Below, one piece after another: positions 37,445-50,041 of a stretch of 64,000 nucleotides of DNA. Each line of letters begins with the position of its first letter. Position 1 is the first letter of the stretch. Under the pieces are notes generated by a model. It saw only the letters and a program-made list of their open reading frames with translations, was not told where the DNA came from and did no database searches. A program made the position numbers and the translations under genes. Origin of the DNA: Brachyhypopomus gauderio (lineage: Eukaryota > Chordata > Actinopteri > Gymnotiformes > Hypopomidae); assembly GCF_052324685.1 (NCBI RefSeq), contig NW_027507041.1:62001-126000 (forward strand), given 5' to 3'.

Positions 37445-37517
37445 GCCTCGTTAGCGCAGTAGGTAGCGTGTCAGTCTCATAATCTGAAGGTCGTGAGTTC
37501 GACCCTCACACGGGGCA
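37445..37517 (+). tRNA. tRNA-Met-CAT: tRNA-Met(CAT), unit 19, T25 variant
   Basis: G10:U25 wobble. Confidence 0.93.
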
Positions 37518-38100
37518 GCAAAAGCTTTTTGAAAAGATTGACGAGCCCCCAAAAGATGCTCAAACGCTCTTTCCTTATTCACTCGCATGCTGAGCACACC
37601 CCCTACCTGAAAATAGTATTGGCACATGACTCTTACAGGTCATCCCTAGTTGATTCAAGCTGTGCTTTTTCTTTTGTAAATTCGCGTGTACACAGCAAGT
37701 TGTGTTGCATCCAATTCAATTCTCTCCACTGACCGTTCAGTCAATACCTTGATGGCGTCTGTATTGACACCTCTACTGAGACATCAAGCTGCCTCTTTGG
37801 AGCATGTTCGCTCCCAGATCAAATTGCAGTGTCGTGGTGCCAACACAGAATAATGGACCACGTCGGACACTTTTCACTTTTGATTCTTTTTGATTCACTT
37901 TTGATGACACGCTTTTAAATACCTGATCACCTGGAATTGGTACCAGCTTGAAGTTAATAGTGAGTAGACTTATGGAGATTCATTTATTTGAATTTTCTAC
38001 TCAAGCCATTTGCAACTCAGAAGCAATGACACTTGTGCACTCATCATTGAGCTTGAGGAAGTCCAAGGAATTGATCTCTATGTTACTCTCGCTCCTCCGA

Positions 38101-38182
38101 ACTGCGATGGCCTAGAGGTTAAGGCGTTGGACTTGAAATCCAATGGGGTTTCCCCGCGCAGGTTCGACTCCTGCTTGCAGCG
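38101..38182 (+). tRNA. tRNA-Ser-TGA: tRNA-Ser(TGA), unit 20, form A
   Basis: Form A body, with the TTTTAAATACC spacer marker at about 37,913. Confidence 0.92.
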
Positions 38183-38586
38183 TGAGTGTCTTGTTGGGAG
38201 TGTGGAAAGAGAGAGTGTGCTCTCTTCCTGCTAGCCAGTTTTAAATATGCTTCTCATGCCATTTGCAACTTTGTGCTGCCAAACTTTAGCAGTCCTAACT
38301 GATCCTGAAATAGTCCCAGGAATTGAGTTACAAATGGCTGCTTTGTCGTTACAATGTGTTGGCATGGAAATGCAGTGGGGTCTCTTGCAGCGTAGAGGAT
38401 TAACTTGCCTCTCTAATGTGATTTGTGATGAGACCTTATGCCACCAGTGGGGAGAGCTTGCACTCACAGGTGCTTCATCCAAAGATCTTCATGCAACATA
38501 GCGATGTCTTGTTTCAGGTAAAAGAAAAAGTGCCACATTCTTTCATGGCTGGTCACTGGTTGCTCCGCCTTGCGCTAAAAGAGGGT

Positions 38587-38658
38587 CTCCCCGTCTGGGA
38601 ATCGAACCCCGGTCTTCCGCGTGACAGGCGGAGATACTATCCACTATACTAACGAGGA
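38587..38658 (-). tRNA. tRNA-Asp-GTC: tRNA-Asp(GTC), unit 20, form M
   Basis: G50:A64 mismatch. Confidence 0.92.
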
Positions 38659-39421
38659 CACGTGCTGTGTCTTGCAGTGATGCTGAGTCAGGTGACGTGC
38701 ACTTGTCCCCTTGATTTTAAAGTACTCTGAATCATTGTGCCTGCAAGGAGGTGGTAAAAAGAACACATTGTGGTGATATTGACTCACTGTTGCCATTCCT
38801 CTTTTACCATCGTCAGTTTGTGGACTTATGATAGGAAAAACTCAAAGAATCTTGGTGACCTACAGGTTTGATTCATCTGCCTTCCTAGTTAAGTCATGCA
38901 AACCATTTGCTGCAAAATTGGCTTTAGCTACATTGGCAATTCATTTTGTCTTTGTATTCCAGTGCATTGTACCGAACTGCAATATCCATCTTAGATCAAC
39001 TGAGATTTTGCATTTCTCTCTTTCCCACATGCAAGTTCTGAATTTCTTGGCACACATTACTGCTTTGCATCTACTAAAAGCACTCCAGAGAAAGCTTCAC
39101 TTCATACCTTCATGAGGTAGGTGTCGTTTGTACTTGTATTTTGGTGGTATTTTTGTTTTTTTTTTTGTTTGTGTGCGTTGTTTGTCTACTCTTGGAACAT
39201 CCTGTGATTGGTTAGGGTAGGATTAGAGTTTAATTACGTTGGCCTCAGATTCTGGTTAATTCCAGGCTTCTTGTGCTAACCTTGTTGTTTGTTAGCTGTT
39301 GTTGGCAGTAATTAGTTGCTGCAGGTGCACTTGCCGCCATGCTCCAAGGAGTGAATTGGGGGCGGATACATTTTTTCTCCAGCTTTGTTAGTTCTTCCTC
39401 AGCCTCGCTTCTTCTTTCCTA

Positions 39422-39494
39422 GCCTCGTTAGCGCAGTAGGTAGCGCGTCAGTCTCATAATCTGAAGGTCGTGAGTTCGACCCTCACACGGGGCA
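39422..39494 (+). tRNA. tRNA-Met-CAT: tRNA-Met(CAT), unit 20
   Basis: Standard body. Confidence 0.95.
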
Positions 39495-40077
39495 GCAGAA
39501 GCTTTTTGAAAAGATTGACGAGCCCCCAAAAGATGCTCAAACGCTCTTTCCTTATTCACTCGCATGCTGAGCACACCCCCTACCTGAAAATAGTATTGGC
39601 ACATGACTCTTACAGGTCATCCCTAGTTGATTCAAGCTGTGCTTTTTCTTTTGTAAATTCGCGTGTGCACAGCAAGTTGTGTTGCATCCAATTCAATTCT
39701 CTCCACTGACCGTTCAGTCAATACCTTGATGGCGTCTGTATTGACACCTCTACTGAGACATCAAGCTGCCTCTTTGGAGCATGTTTGCTCCCAGATCAAA
39801 CTGCAGTGTCGTGGAGCCAACACAGAATAATGGACCACGTCGGACACTTTTCACTTTTGATTCTTTTTGATTCACTTTTGATGACACGCTTTTGAATACC
39901 TGATCACCTGGAATTGGTACCAGCTTGAAGTTAATAGTGAGTAGACTTATGGAGATTCATTTATTTGAATTTTCTTCTCAAGCCATTTGCAACTCAGAAG
40001 CAATGACACTTGTGCACTCATCATTGAGCTTGAGGAAGTCCAAGGAATTGATCTCTATGTTACTCTCGCTCCGCCGA

Positions 40078-40159
40078 GCTGCGATGGCCGAGAGGTTAAG
40101 GCGTTGGACTTGAAATCCAATGGGGTTTCCCCGCGCAGGTTCGACTCCTGCTTGCAGCG
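40078..40159 (+). tRNA. tRNA-Ser-TGA: tRNA-Ser(TGA), unit 21, form B
   Basis: Form B body. Confidence 0.96.
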
Positions 40160-40563
40160 TGAGTGTCTTGTTGGGCGTGTGGAAAGAGAGAGTGTGCTCT
40201 CTTCCTGCTAGCCAGTTTTAAATATGCTTCTCATGCCATTTGCAACTTTGTGCTGCCAAACTTTAGCAGTCCTAACTGATCCTGAAATAGTCCCAGGAAT
40301 TGAGTTACAAATGGCTGCTTCGTCGTTACAATGTGTTGGCATGGAAATGCAGTGGGGTCTCTTGCAGCTTAGAGGATTAACTTGCCTCTCTAATGTGATT
40401 TGTGATGAGACCTTATGCCACCAGTGGGGAGAGCTTGCACTCACAGGTGCTTCATCCAAAGATTTTCATGCAACATAGCGATGTCTTGTTTCAGGTAAAA
40501 GAAAAAGTGCCACATTCTTTCATGGCCGGTCACTGGTTGCTCCGCCTTGCGCTAAAAGAGGGT

Positions 40564-40635
40564 CTCCTCGTCGGGGAATCGAACCCCGGTCTTCCACGTA
40601 ACAGGCGGAGATACTATCCACTATACTAACGAGGA
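40564..40635 (-). tRNA. tRNA with Asp body and Asn anticodon (GTT), unit 21, form N
   Basis: Anticodon at 40,600-40,602. Confidence 0.9.
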
Positions 40636-41398
40636 CACGTGCTGTGTCTCGCAGTGATGCTGAGTCAGGTGACGTGCACTTGTCCCCTTGATTTTAAAGT
40701 ACTCTGAATCATTGTGCCTGCAAGGAGGTGGTAAAAAGAACACATTGTGGTGATATTGACTCACTGTTGCCACTCCTCTTTTACCATCGTCAGTTTGTGG
40801 ACTTATGATTGGAAAAACTCAAAGAATCTTGGTGACCTACAGGTTTGATTCATCTGCCTTCCTAGTTAAGTCATGCGAACCATTTGCTGCAAAATTGGCT
40901 TTAGCTACATTGGCAATTCATTTTGTCTTCGTATTCCAGTGCATTGTAGCGAACTGCAATATCCATCTTAGATCAACTGAGATTTTGCATTTCTCTCTTT
41001 CCCACATGCAAGTTCTGAATTTCTTGGCACACATTACTGCTTTGCATCTACTAAAAGCACTCCAGAGAAAGCTTCACTTCATACCTTCATGAGGTAGGTG
41101 TCGTTTGTACTTGTATTTTGGTGGTATTTTTGTTTTTTTTTTTGTTTGTGTGCGTTGTTTGTCTACTCTTGGAACATCCTGTGATTGGTTAGGGTAGGAT
41201 TAGAGTTTAATTACGTTGGCCTCAGATTCTGGTTAATTCCAGGCTTCTTGTGCTAACCTTGTTGTTTGTTAGCTGTTGTTGGCAGTAATTAGTTGCTGCA
41301 GGTGCACTTGCCGCCATGCTCCAAGGAGTGAATTGGGGGCGGATACATTTTTTCTCCAGCTTTGTTAGTTCTTCCTCAGCCTCGCTTCTTCTTTCCTA

Positions 41399-41471
41399 GC
41401 CTCGTTAGCGCAGTAGGTAGCGCGTCAGTCTCATAATCTGAAGGTCGTGAGTTCGACCCTCACACGGGGCA
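41399..41471 (+). tRNA. tRNA-Met-CAT: tRNA-Met(CAT), unit 21
   Basis: Standard body. Confidence 0.95.
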
Positions 41472-42054
41472 GCAGAAGCTTTTTGAAAAGATTGACGAGC
41501 CCCCAAAAGATGCTCAAACGCTCTTTCCTTATTCACTCGCATGCTGAGCACACCCCCTACCTGAAAATAGTATTGGCACATGACTCTTACAGGTCATCCC
41601 TAGTTGATTCAAGCTGTGCTTTTTCTTTTGTAAATTCGCGTGTACACAGCAAGTTGTGTTGCATCCAATTCAATTCTCTCCACTGACCGTTCAGTCAATA
41701 CCTTGATGGCGTCTGTATTGACACCTCTACTGAGACATCAAGCTGCCTCTTTGGAGCATGTTTGCTCCCAGATCAAACTGCAGTGTCGTGGAGCCAACAC
41801 AGAATAATGGACCACGTCGGACACTTTTCACTTTTGATTCTTTTTGATTCACTTTTGATGACACGCTTTTGAATACCTGATCACCTGGAATTGGTACCAG
41901 CTTGAAGTTAATAGTGAGTAGACTTATGGAGATTCATTTATTTGAATTTTCTTCTCAAGCCATTTGCAACTCAGAAGCAATGACACTTGTGCACTCATCA
42001 TTGAGCTTGAGGAAGTCCAAGGAATTGATCTCTATGTTACTCTCGCTCCGCCGA

Positions 42055-42136
42055 GCTGCGATGGCCGAGAGGTTAAGGCGTTGGACTTGAAATCCAATGG
42101 GGTTTCCCCGCGCAGGTTCGACTCCTGCTTGCAGCG
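42055..42136 (+). tRNA. tRNA-Ser-TGA: tRNA-Ser(TGA), unit 22, form B
   Basis: Form B body. Confidence 0.96.
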
Positions 42137-42540
42137 TGAGTGTCTTGTTGGGCGTGTGGAAAGAGAGAGTGTGCTCTCTTCCTGCTAGCCAGTTTTAAAT
42201 ATGCTTCTCATGCCATTTGCAACTTTGTGCTGCCAAACTTTAGCAGTCCTAACTGATCCTGAAATAGTCCCAGGAATTGAGTTACAAATGGCTGCTTCGT
42301 CGTTACAATGTGTTGGCATGGAAATGCAGTGGGGTCTCTTGCAGCTTAGAGGATTAACTTGCCTCTCTAATGTGATTTGTGATGAGACCTTATGCCACCA
42401 GTGGGGAGAGCTTGCACTCACAGGTGCTTCATCCAAAGATTTTCATGCAACATAGCGATGTCTTGTTTCAGGTAAAAGAAAAAGTGCCACATTCTTTCAT
42501 GGCCGGTCACTGGTTGCTCCGCCTTGCGCTAAAAGAGGGT

Positions 42541-42612
42541 CTCCTCGTCGGGGAATCGAACCCCGGTCTTCCACGTAACAGGCGGAGATACTATCCACTA
42601 TACTAACGAGGA
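42541..42612 (-). tRNA. tRNA with Asp body and Asn anticodon (GTT), unit 22, form N
   Basis: Anticodon at 42,577-42,579; last form N copy before the array switches to form C. Confidence 0.9.
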
Positions 42613-43375
42613 CACGTGCTGTGTCTCGCAGTGATGCTGAGTCAGGTGACGTGCACTTGTCCCCTTGATTTTAAAGTACTCTGAATCATTGTGCCTGCAA
42701 GGAGGTGGTAAAAAGAACACATTGTGGTGATATTGACTCACTGTTGCCACTCCTCTTTTACCATCGTCAGTTTGTGGACTTATGATTGGAAAAACTCAAA
42801 GAATCTTGGTGACCTACAGGTTTGATTCATCTGCCTTCCTAGTTAAGTCATGCGAACCATTTGCTGCAAAATTGGCTTTAGCTACATTGGCAATTCATTT
42901 TGTCTTCGTATTCCAGTGCATTGTAGCGAACTGCAATATCCATCTTAGATCAACTGAGATTTTGCATTTCTCTCTTTCCCACATGCAAGTTCTGAATTTC
43001 TTGGCACACATTACTGCTTTGCATCTACTAAAAGCACTCCAGAGAAAGCTTCACTTCATACCTTCATGAGGTAGGTGTCGTTTGTACTTGTATTTTGGTG
43101 GTATTTTTGTTTTTTTTTTTGTTTGTGTGCGTTGTTTGTCTACTCTTGGAACATCCTGTGATTGGTTAGGGTAGGATTAGAGTTTAATTACGTTGGCCTC
43201 AGATTCTGGTTAATTCCAGGCTTCTTGTGCTAACCTTGTTGTTTGTTAGCTGTTGTTGGCAGTAATTAGTTGCTGCAGGTGCACTTGCCGCCATGCTCCA
43301 AGGAGTGAATTGGGGGCGGATACATTTTTTCTCCAGCTTTGTTAGTTCTTCCTCAGCCTCGCTTCTTCTTTCCTA

Positions 43376-43448
43376 GCCTCGTTAGCGCAGTAGGTAGCGC
43401 GTCAGTCTCATAATCTGAAGGTCGTGAGTTCGACCCTCACACGGGGCA
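43376..43448 (+). tRNA. tRNA-Met-CAT: tRNA-Met(CAT), unit 22
   Basis: Standard body. Confidence 0.95.
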
Positions 43449-44031
43449 GCAGAAGCTTTTTGAAAAGATTGACGAGCCCCCAAAAGATGCTCAAACGCTC
43501 TTTCCTTATTCACTCGCATGCTGAGCACACCCCCTACCTGAAAATAGTATTGGCACATGACTCTTACAGGTCATCCCTAGTTGATTCAAGCTGTGCTTTT
43601 TCTTTTGTAAATTCGCGTGTACACAGCAAGTTGTGTTGCATCCAATTCAATTCTCTCCACTGACCGTTCAGTCAATACCTTGATGGCGTCTGTATTGACA
43701 CCTCTACTGAGACATCAAGCTGCCTCTTTGGAGCATGTTCGCTCCCAGATCAAACTGCAGTGTCGTGGTGCCAACACAGAATAATGGACCACGTCGGACA
43801 CTTTTCACTTTTGATTCTTTTTGATTCACTTTTGATGACACGCTTTTGAATACCTGATCACCTGGAATTGGTACCAGCTTGAAGTTAATAGTGAGTAGAC
43901 TTATGGAGATTCATTTATTTGAATTTTCTTCTCAAGCCATTTGCAACTCAGAAGCAATGACACTTGTGCACTCATCATTGAGCTTGAGGAAGTCCAAGGA
44001 ATTGATCTCTATGTTACTCTCGCTCCGCCGA

Positions 44032-44113
44032 GCTGCGATGGCCGAGAGGTTAAGGCGTTGGACTTGAAATCCAATGGGGTTTCCCCGCGCAGGTTCGACT
44101 CCTGCTTGCAGCG
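44032..44113 (+). tRNA. tRNA-Ser-TGA: tRNA-Ser(TGA), unit 23, form B
   Basis: Form B; starts the uniform block of units 23-27 marked by GAGCTCGC between the Ser relic and Asp gene. Confidence 0.96.
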
Positions 44114-44517
44114 TGAGTGTCTTGTTGGGCGTGTGGAAAGAGAGAGTGTGCTCTCTTCCTGCTAGCCAGTTTTAAATATGCTTCTCATGCCATTTGCAAC
44201 TTTGTGCTGCCAAACTTTAGCAGTCCTAACTGATCCTGAAATAGTCCCAGGAATTGAGTTACAAATGGCTGCTTCGTCGTTACAATGTGTTGGCATGGAA
44301 ATGCAGTGGGGTCTCTTGCAGCGTAGAGGATTAACTTGCCTCTCTAATGTGATTTGTGATGAGACCTTATGCCACCAGTGGGGAGAGCTCGCACTCACAG
44401 GTGCTTCATCCAAAGATCTTCATGCAACATAGCGATGTCTTGTTTCAGGTAAAAGAAAAAGTGCCACATTCTTTCATGGCCGGTCACTGGTTGCTCCGCC
44501 TTGCGCTAAAAGAGGGT

Positions 44518-44589
44518 CTCCCCGTCGGGGAATCGAACCCCGGTCTTCCGCGTGACAGGCGGAGATACTATCCACTATACTAACGAGGA
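44518..44589 (-). tRNA. tRNA-Asp-GTC: tRNA-Asp(GTC), unit 23, form C
   Basis: Canonical body. Confidence 0.96.
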
Positions 44590-45351
44590 CACGTGCTGTG
44601 TCTCGCAGTGATGCTGAGTCAGGTGACGTGCACTTGTCCCCTTGATTTTAAAGTCCTCTGAATCATTGTGCCTGCAAGGAGATGGTAAAAAGAACACATT
44701 GTGGTGATATTGACTCACTGTTGCCACTCCTCTTTTACCATCGTCAGTTTGTGGACTTATGATAGGAAAAACTCAAAGAATCTTGGTGACCTACAGGTTT
44801 GATTCATCTGCCTTCCTAGTTAAGTCATGCGAACCATTTGCTGCAAAATTGGCTTTAGCTACATTGGCAATTCATTTTGTCTTCGTATTCCAGTGCATTG
44901 TACCGAACTGCAATATCCATCTTAGATCAACTGAGATTTTGCATTTCTCTCTTTCCCACATGCAAGTTCTGAATTTCTTGGCACACATTACTGCTTTGCA
45001 TCTACTAAAAGCACTCCAGAGAAAGCTTCACTTCATACCTTCATGAGGTAGGTGTCGTTTGTACTTGTATTTTGGTGGTATTTTTGTTTTTTTTTTGTTT
45101 GTGTGCGTTGTTTGTCTACTCTTGGAACATCCTGTGATTGGTTAGGGTAGGATTAGAGTTTAATTACGTTGGCCTCAGATTCTGGTTAATTCCAGGCTTC
45201 TTGTGCTAACCTTGTTGTTTGTTAGCTGTTGTTGGCAGTAATTAGTTGCTGCAGGTGCACTTGCCGCCATGCTCCAAGGAGTGAATTGGGGGCGGATACA
45301 TTTTTTCTCCAGCTTTGTTAGTTCTTCCTCAGCCTCGCTTCTTCTTTCCTA

Positions 45352-45424
45352 GCCTCGTTAGCGCAGTAGGTAGCGCGTCAGTCTCATAATCTGAAGGTCG
45401 TGAGTTCGACCCTCACACGGGGTA
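45352..45424 (+). tRNA. tRNA-Met-CAT: tRNA-Met(CAT), unit 23, T72 variant
   Basis: G1:U72 wobble, as in unit 4 almost 38 kb away. Confidence 0.92.
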
Positions 45425-46007
45425 GCAGAAGCTTTTTGAAAAGATTGACGAGCCCCCAAAAGATGCTCAAACGCTCTTTCCTTATTCACTCGCATGCTGA
45501 GCACACCCCCTACCTGAAAATAGTATTGGCACATGACTCTTACAGGTCATCCCTAGTTGATTCAAGCTGTGCTTTTTCTTTTGTAAATTCGCGTGTACAC
45601 AGCAAGTTGTGTTGCATCCAATTCAATTCTCTCCACTGACCGTTCAGTCAATACCTTGATGGCGTCTGTATTGACACCTCTACTGAGACATCAAGCTGCC
45701 TCTTTGGAGCATGTTCGCTCCCAGATCAAACTGCAGTGTCGTGGTGCCAACACAGAATAATGGACCACGTCGGACACTTTTCACTTTTGATTCTTTTTGA
45801 TTCACTTTTGATGACACGCTTTTGAATACCTGATCACCTGGAATTGGTACCAGCTTGAAGTTAATAGTGAGTAGACTTATGGAGATTCATTTATTTGAAT
45901 TTTCTTCTCAAGCCATTTGCAACTCAGAAGCAATGACACTTGTGCACTCATCATTGAGCTTGAGGAAGTCCAAGGAATTGATCTCTATGTTACTCTCGCT
46001 CCCCCGA

Positions 46008-46089
46008 GCTGCGATGGCCGAGAGGTTAAGGCGTTGGACTTGAAATCCAATGGGGTTTCCCCGCGCAGGTTCGACTCCTGCTTGCAGCG
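46008..46089 (+). tRNA. tRNA-Ser-TGA: tRNA-Ser(TGA), unit 24, form B
   Basis: Form B body; one private upstream substitution (CTCCCCCGAG). Confidence 0.96.
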
Positions 46090-46493
46090 TGAGTGTCTTG
46101 TTGGGCGTGTGGAAAGAGAGAGTGTGCTCTCTTCCTGCTAGCCAGTTTTAAATATGCTTCTCATGCCATTTGCAACTTTGTGCTGCCAAACTTTAGCAGT
46201 CCTAACTGATCCTGAAATAGTCCCAGGAATTGAGTTACAAATGGCTGCTTCGTCGTTACAATGTGTTGGCATGGAAATGCAGTGGGGTCTCTTGCAGCGT
46301 AGAGGATTAACTTGCCTCTCTAATGTGATTTGTGATGAGACCTTATGCCACCAGTGGGGAGAGCTCGCACTCACAGGTGCTTCATCCAAAGATCTTCATG
46401 CAACATAGCGATGTCTTGTTTCAGGTAAAAGAAAAAGTGCCACATTCTTTCATGGCCGGTCACTGGTTGCTCCGCCTTGCGCTAAAAGAGGGT

Positions 46494-46565
46494 CTCCCCG
46501 TCGGGGAATCGAACCCCGGTCTTCCGCGTGACAGGCGGAGATACTATCCACTATACTAACGAGGA
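46494..46565 (-). tRNA. tRNA-Asp-GTC: tRNA-Asp(GTC), unit 24, form C
   Basis: Canonical body. Confidence 0.96.
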
Positions 46566-47327
46566 CACGTGCTGTGTCTTGCAGTGATGCTGAGTCAGGT
46601 GACGTGCACTTGTCCCCTTGATTTTAAAGTACTCTGAATCATTGTGCCTGCAAGGAGGTGGTAAAAAGAACACATTGTGGTGATATTGACTCACTGTTGC
46701 CACTCCTCTTTTACCATCGTCAGTTTGTGGACTTATGATAGGAAAAACTCAAAGAATCTTGGTGACCTACAGGTTTGATTCATCTGCCTTCCTAGTTAAG
46801 TCATGCGAACCATTTGCTGCAAAATTGGCTTTAGCTACATTGGCAATTCATTTTGTCTTCGTATTCCAGTGCATTGTACCGAACTGCAATATCCATCTTA
46901 GATCAACTGAGATTTTGCATTTCTCTCTTTCCCACATGCAAGTTCTGAATTTCTTGGCACACATTACTGCTTTGCATCTACTAAAAGCACTCCAGAGAAA
47001 GCTTCACTTCATACCTTCATGAGGTAGGTGTCGTTTGTACTTGTATTTTGGTGGTATTTTTGTTTTTTTTTTGTTTGTGTGCGTTGTTTGTCTACTCTTG
47101 GAACATCCTGTGATTGGTTAGGGTAGGATTAGAGTTTAATTACGTTGGCCTCAGATTCTGGTTAATTCCAGGCTTCTTGTGCTAACCTTGTTGTTTGTTA
47201 GCTGTTGTTGGCAGTAATTAGTTGCTGCAGGTGCACTTGCCGCCATGCTCCAAGGAGTGAATTGGGGGTGGATACATTTTTTCTCCAGCTTTGTTAGTTC
47301 TTCCTCAGCCTCGCTTCTTCTTTCCTA

Positions 47328-47400
47328 GCCTCGTTAGCGCAGTAGGTAGCGCGTCAGTCTCATAATCTGAAGGTCGTGAGTTCGACCCTCACACGGGGCA
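47328..47400 (+). tRNA. tRNA-Met-CAT: tRNA-Met(CAT), unit 24
   Basis: Standard body. Confidence 0.95.
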
Positions 47401-47983
47401 GCAGAAGCTTTTTGAAAAGATTGACGAGCCCCCAAAAGATGCTCAAACGCTCTTTCCTTATTCACTCGCATGCTGAGCACACCCCCTACCTGAAAATAGT
47501 ATTGGCACATGACTCTTACAGGTCATCCCTAGTTGATTCAAGCTGTGCTTTTTCTTTTGTAAATTCGCGTGTACACAGCAAGTTGTGTTGCATCCAATTC
47601 AATTCTCTCCACTGACCGTTCAGTCAATACCTTGATGGCGTCTGTATTGACACCTCTACTGAGACATCAAGCTGCCTCTTTGGAGCATGTTCGCTCCCAG
47701 ATCAAACTGCAGTGTCGTGGTGCCAACACAGAATAATGGACCACGTCGGACACTTTTCACTTTTGATTCTTTTTGATTCACTTTTGATGACACGCTTTTG
47801 AATACCTGATCACCTGGAATTGGTACCAGCTTGAAGTTAATAGTGAGTAGACTTATGGAGATTCATTTATTTGAATTTTCTTCTCAAGCCATTTGCAACT
47901 CAGAAGCAATGACACTTGTGCACTCATCATTGAGCTTGAGGAAGTCCAAGGAATTGATCTCTATGTTACTCTCGCTCCGCCGA

Positions 47984-48065
47984 GCTGCGATGGCCGAGAG
48001 GTTAAGGCGTTGGACTTGAAATCCAATGGGGTTTCCCCGCGCAGGTTCGACTCCTGCTTGCAGCG
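47984..48065 (+). tRNA. tRNA-Ser-TGA: tRNA-Ser(TGA), unit 25, form B
   Basis: Form B body. Confidence 0.96.
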
Positions 48066-48469
48066 TGAGTGTCTTGTTGGGCGTGTGGAAAGAGAGAGTG
48101 TGCTCTCTTCCTGCTAGCCAGTTTTAAATATGCTTCTCATGCCATTTGCAACTTTGTGCTGCCAAACTTTAGCAGTCCTAACTGATCCTGAAATAGTCCC
48201 AGGAATTGAGTTACAAATGGCTGCTTCGTCGTTACAATGTGTTGGCATGGAAATGCAGTGGGGTCTCTTGCAGCGTAGAGGATTAACTTGCCTCTCTAAT
48301 GTGATTTGTGATGAGACCTTATGCCACCAGTGGGGAGAGCTCGCACTCACAGGTGCTTCATCCAAAGATCTTCATGCAACATAGCGATGTCTTGTTTCAG
48401 GTAAAAGAAAAAGTGCCACATTCTTTCATGGCCGGTCACTGGTTGCTCCGCCTTGCGCTAAAAGAGGGT

Positions 48470-48541
48470 CTCCCCGTCGGGGAATCGAACCCCGGTCTTC
48501 CGCGTGACAGGCGGAGATACTATCCACTATACTAACGAGGA
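48470..48541 (-). tRNA. tRNA-Asp-GTC: tRNA-Asp(GTC), unit 25, form C
   Basis: Canonical body. Confidence 0.96.
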
Positions 48542-49303
48542 CACGTGCTGTGTCTCGCAGTGATGCTGAGTCAGGTGACGTGCACTTGTCCCCTTGATTT
48601 TAAAGTACTCTGAATCATTGTGCCTGCAAGGAGGTGGTAAAAAGAACACATTGTGGTGATATTGACTCACTGTTGCCACTCCTCTTTTACCATCGTCAGT
48701 TTGTGGACTTATGATAGGAAAAACTCAAAGAATCTTGGTGACCTACAGGTTTGATTCATCTGCCTTCCTAGTTAAGTCATGCAAACCATTTGCTGCAAAA
48801 TTGGCTTTAGCTACATTGGCAATTCATTTTGTCTTTGTATTCCAGTGCATTGTACCGAACTGCAATATCCATCTTAGATCAACTGAGATTTTGCATTTCT
48901 CTCTTTCCCACATGCAAGTTCTGAATTTCTTGGCACACATTACTGCTTTGCATCTACTAAAAGCACTCCAGAGAAAGCTTCACTTCATACCTTCATGAGG
49001 TAGGTGTCGTTTGTACTTGTATTTTGGTGGTATTTTTGTTTTTTTTTTGTTTGTGTGCGTTGTTTGTCTACTCTTGGAACATCCTGTGATTGGTTAGGGT
49101 AGGATTAGAGTTTAATTACGTTGGCCTCAGATTCTGGTTAATTCCAGGCTTCTTGTGCTAACCTTGTTGTTTGTTAGCTGTTGTTGGCAGTAATTAGTTG
49201 CTGCAGGTGCACTTGCCGCCATGCTCCAAGGAGTGAATTGGGGGCGGATACATTTTTTCTCCAGCTTTGTTAGTTCTTCCTCAGCCTCGCTTCTTCTTTC
49301 CTA

Positions 49304-49376
49304 GCCTCGTTAGCGCAGTAGGTAGCGCGTCAGTCTCATAATCTGAAGGTCGTGAGTTCGACCCTCACACGGGGCA
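49304..49376 (+). tRNA. tRNA-Met-CAT: tRNA-Met(CAT), unit 25
   Basis: Standard body. Confidence 0.95.
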
Positions 49377-49959
49377 GCAGAAGCTTTTTGAAAAGATTGA
49401 CGAGCCCCCAAAAGATGCTCAAACGCTCTTTCCTTATTCACTCGCATGCTGAGCACACCCCCTACCTGAAAATAGTATTGGCACATGACTCTTACAGGTC
49501 ATCCCTAGTTGATTCAAGCTGTGCTTTTTCTTTTGTAAATTCGCGTGTACACAGCAAGTTGTGTTGCATCCAATTCAATTCTCTCCACTGACCGTTCAGT
49601 CAATACCTTGATGACGTCTGTATTGACACCTCTACTGAGACATCAAGCTGCCTCTTTGGAGCATGTTTGCTCCCAGATCAAACTGCAGTGTCGTGGTGCC
49701 AACACAGAATAATGGACCACGTCGGACACTTTTCACTTTTGATTCTTTTTGATTCACTTTTGATGACACGCTTTTGAATACCTGATCACTTGGAATTGGT
49801 ACCAGCTTGAAGTTAATAGTGAGTAGACTTATGGAGATTCATTTATTTGAATTTTCTTCTCAAGCCATTTGCAACTCAGAAGCAATGACACTTGTGCACT
49901 CATCATTGAGCTTGAGGAAGTCCAAGGAATTGATCTCTATGTTACTCTCGCTCCGCCGA

Positions 49960-50041
49960 GCTGCGATGGCCGAGAGGTTAAGGCGTTGGACTTGAAATCC
50001 AATGGGGTTTCCCCGCGCAGGTTCGACTCCTGCTTGCAGCG
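49960..50041 (+). tRNA. tRNA-Ser-TGA: tRNA-Ser(TGA), unit 26, form B
   Basis: Form B body. Confidence 0.96.
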
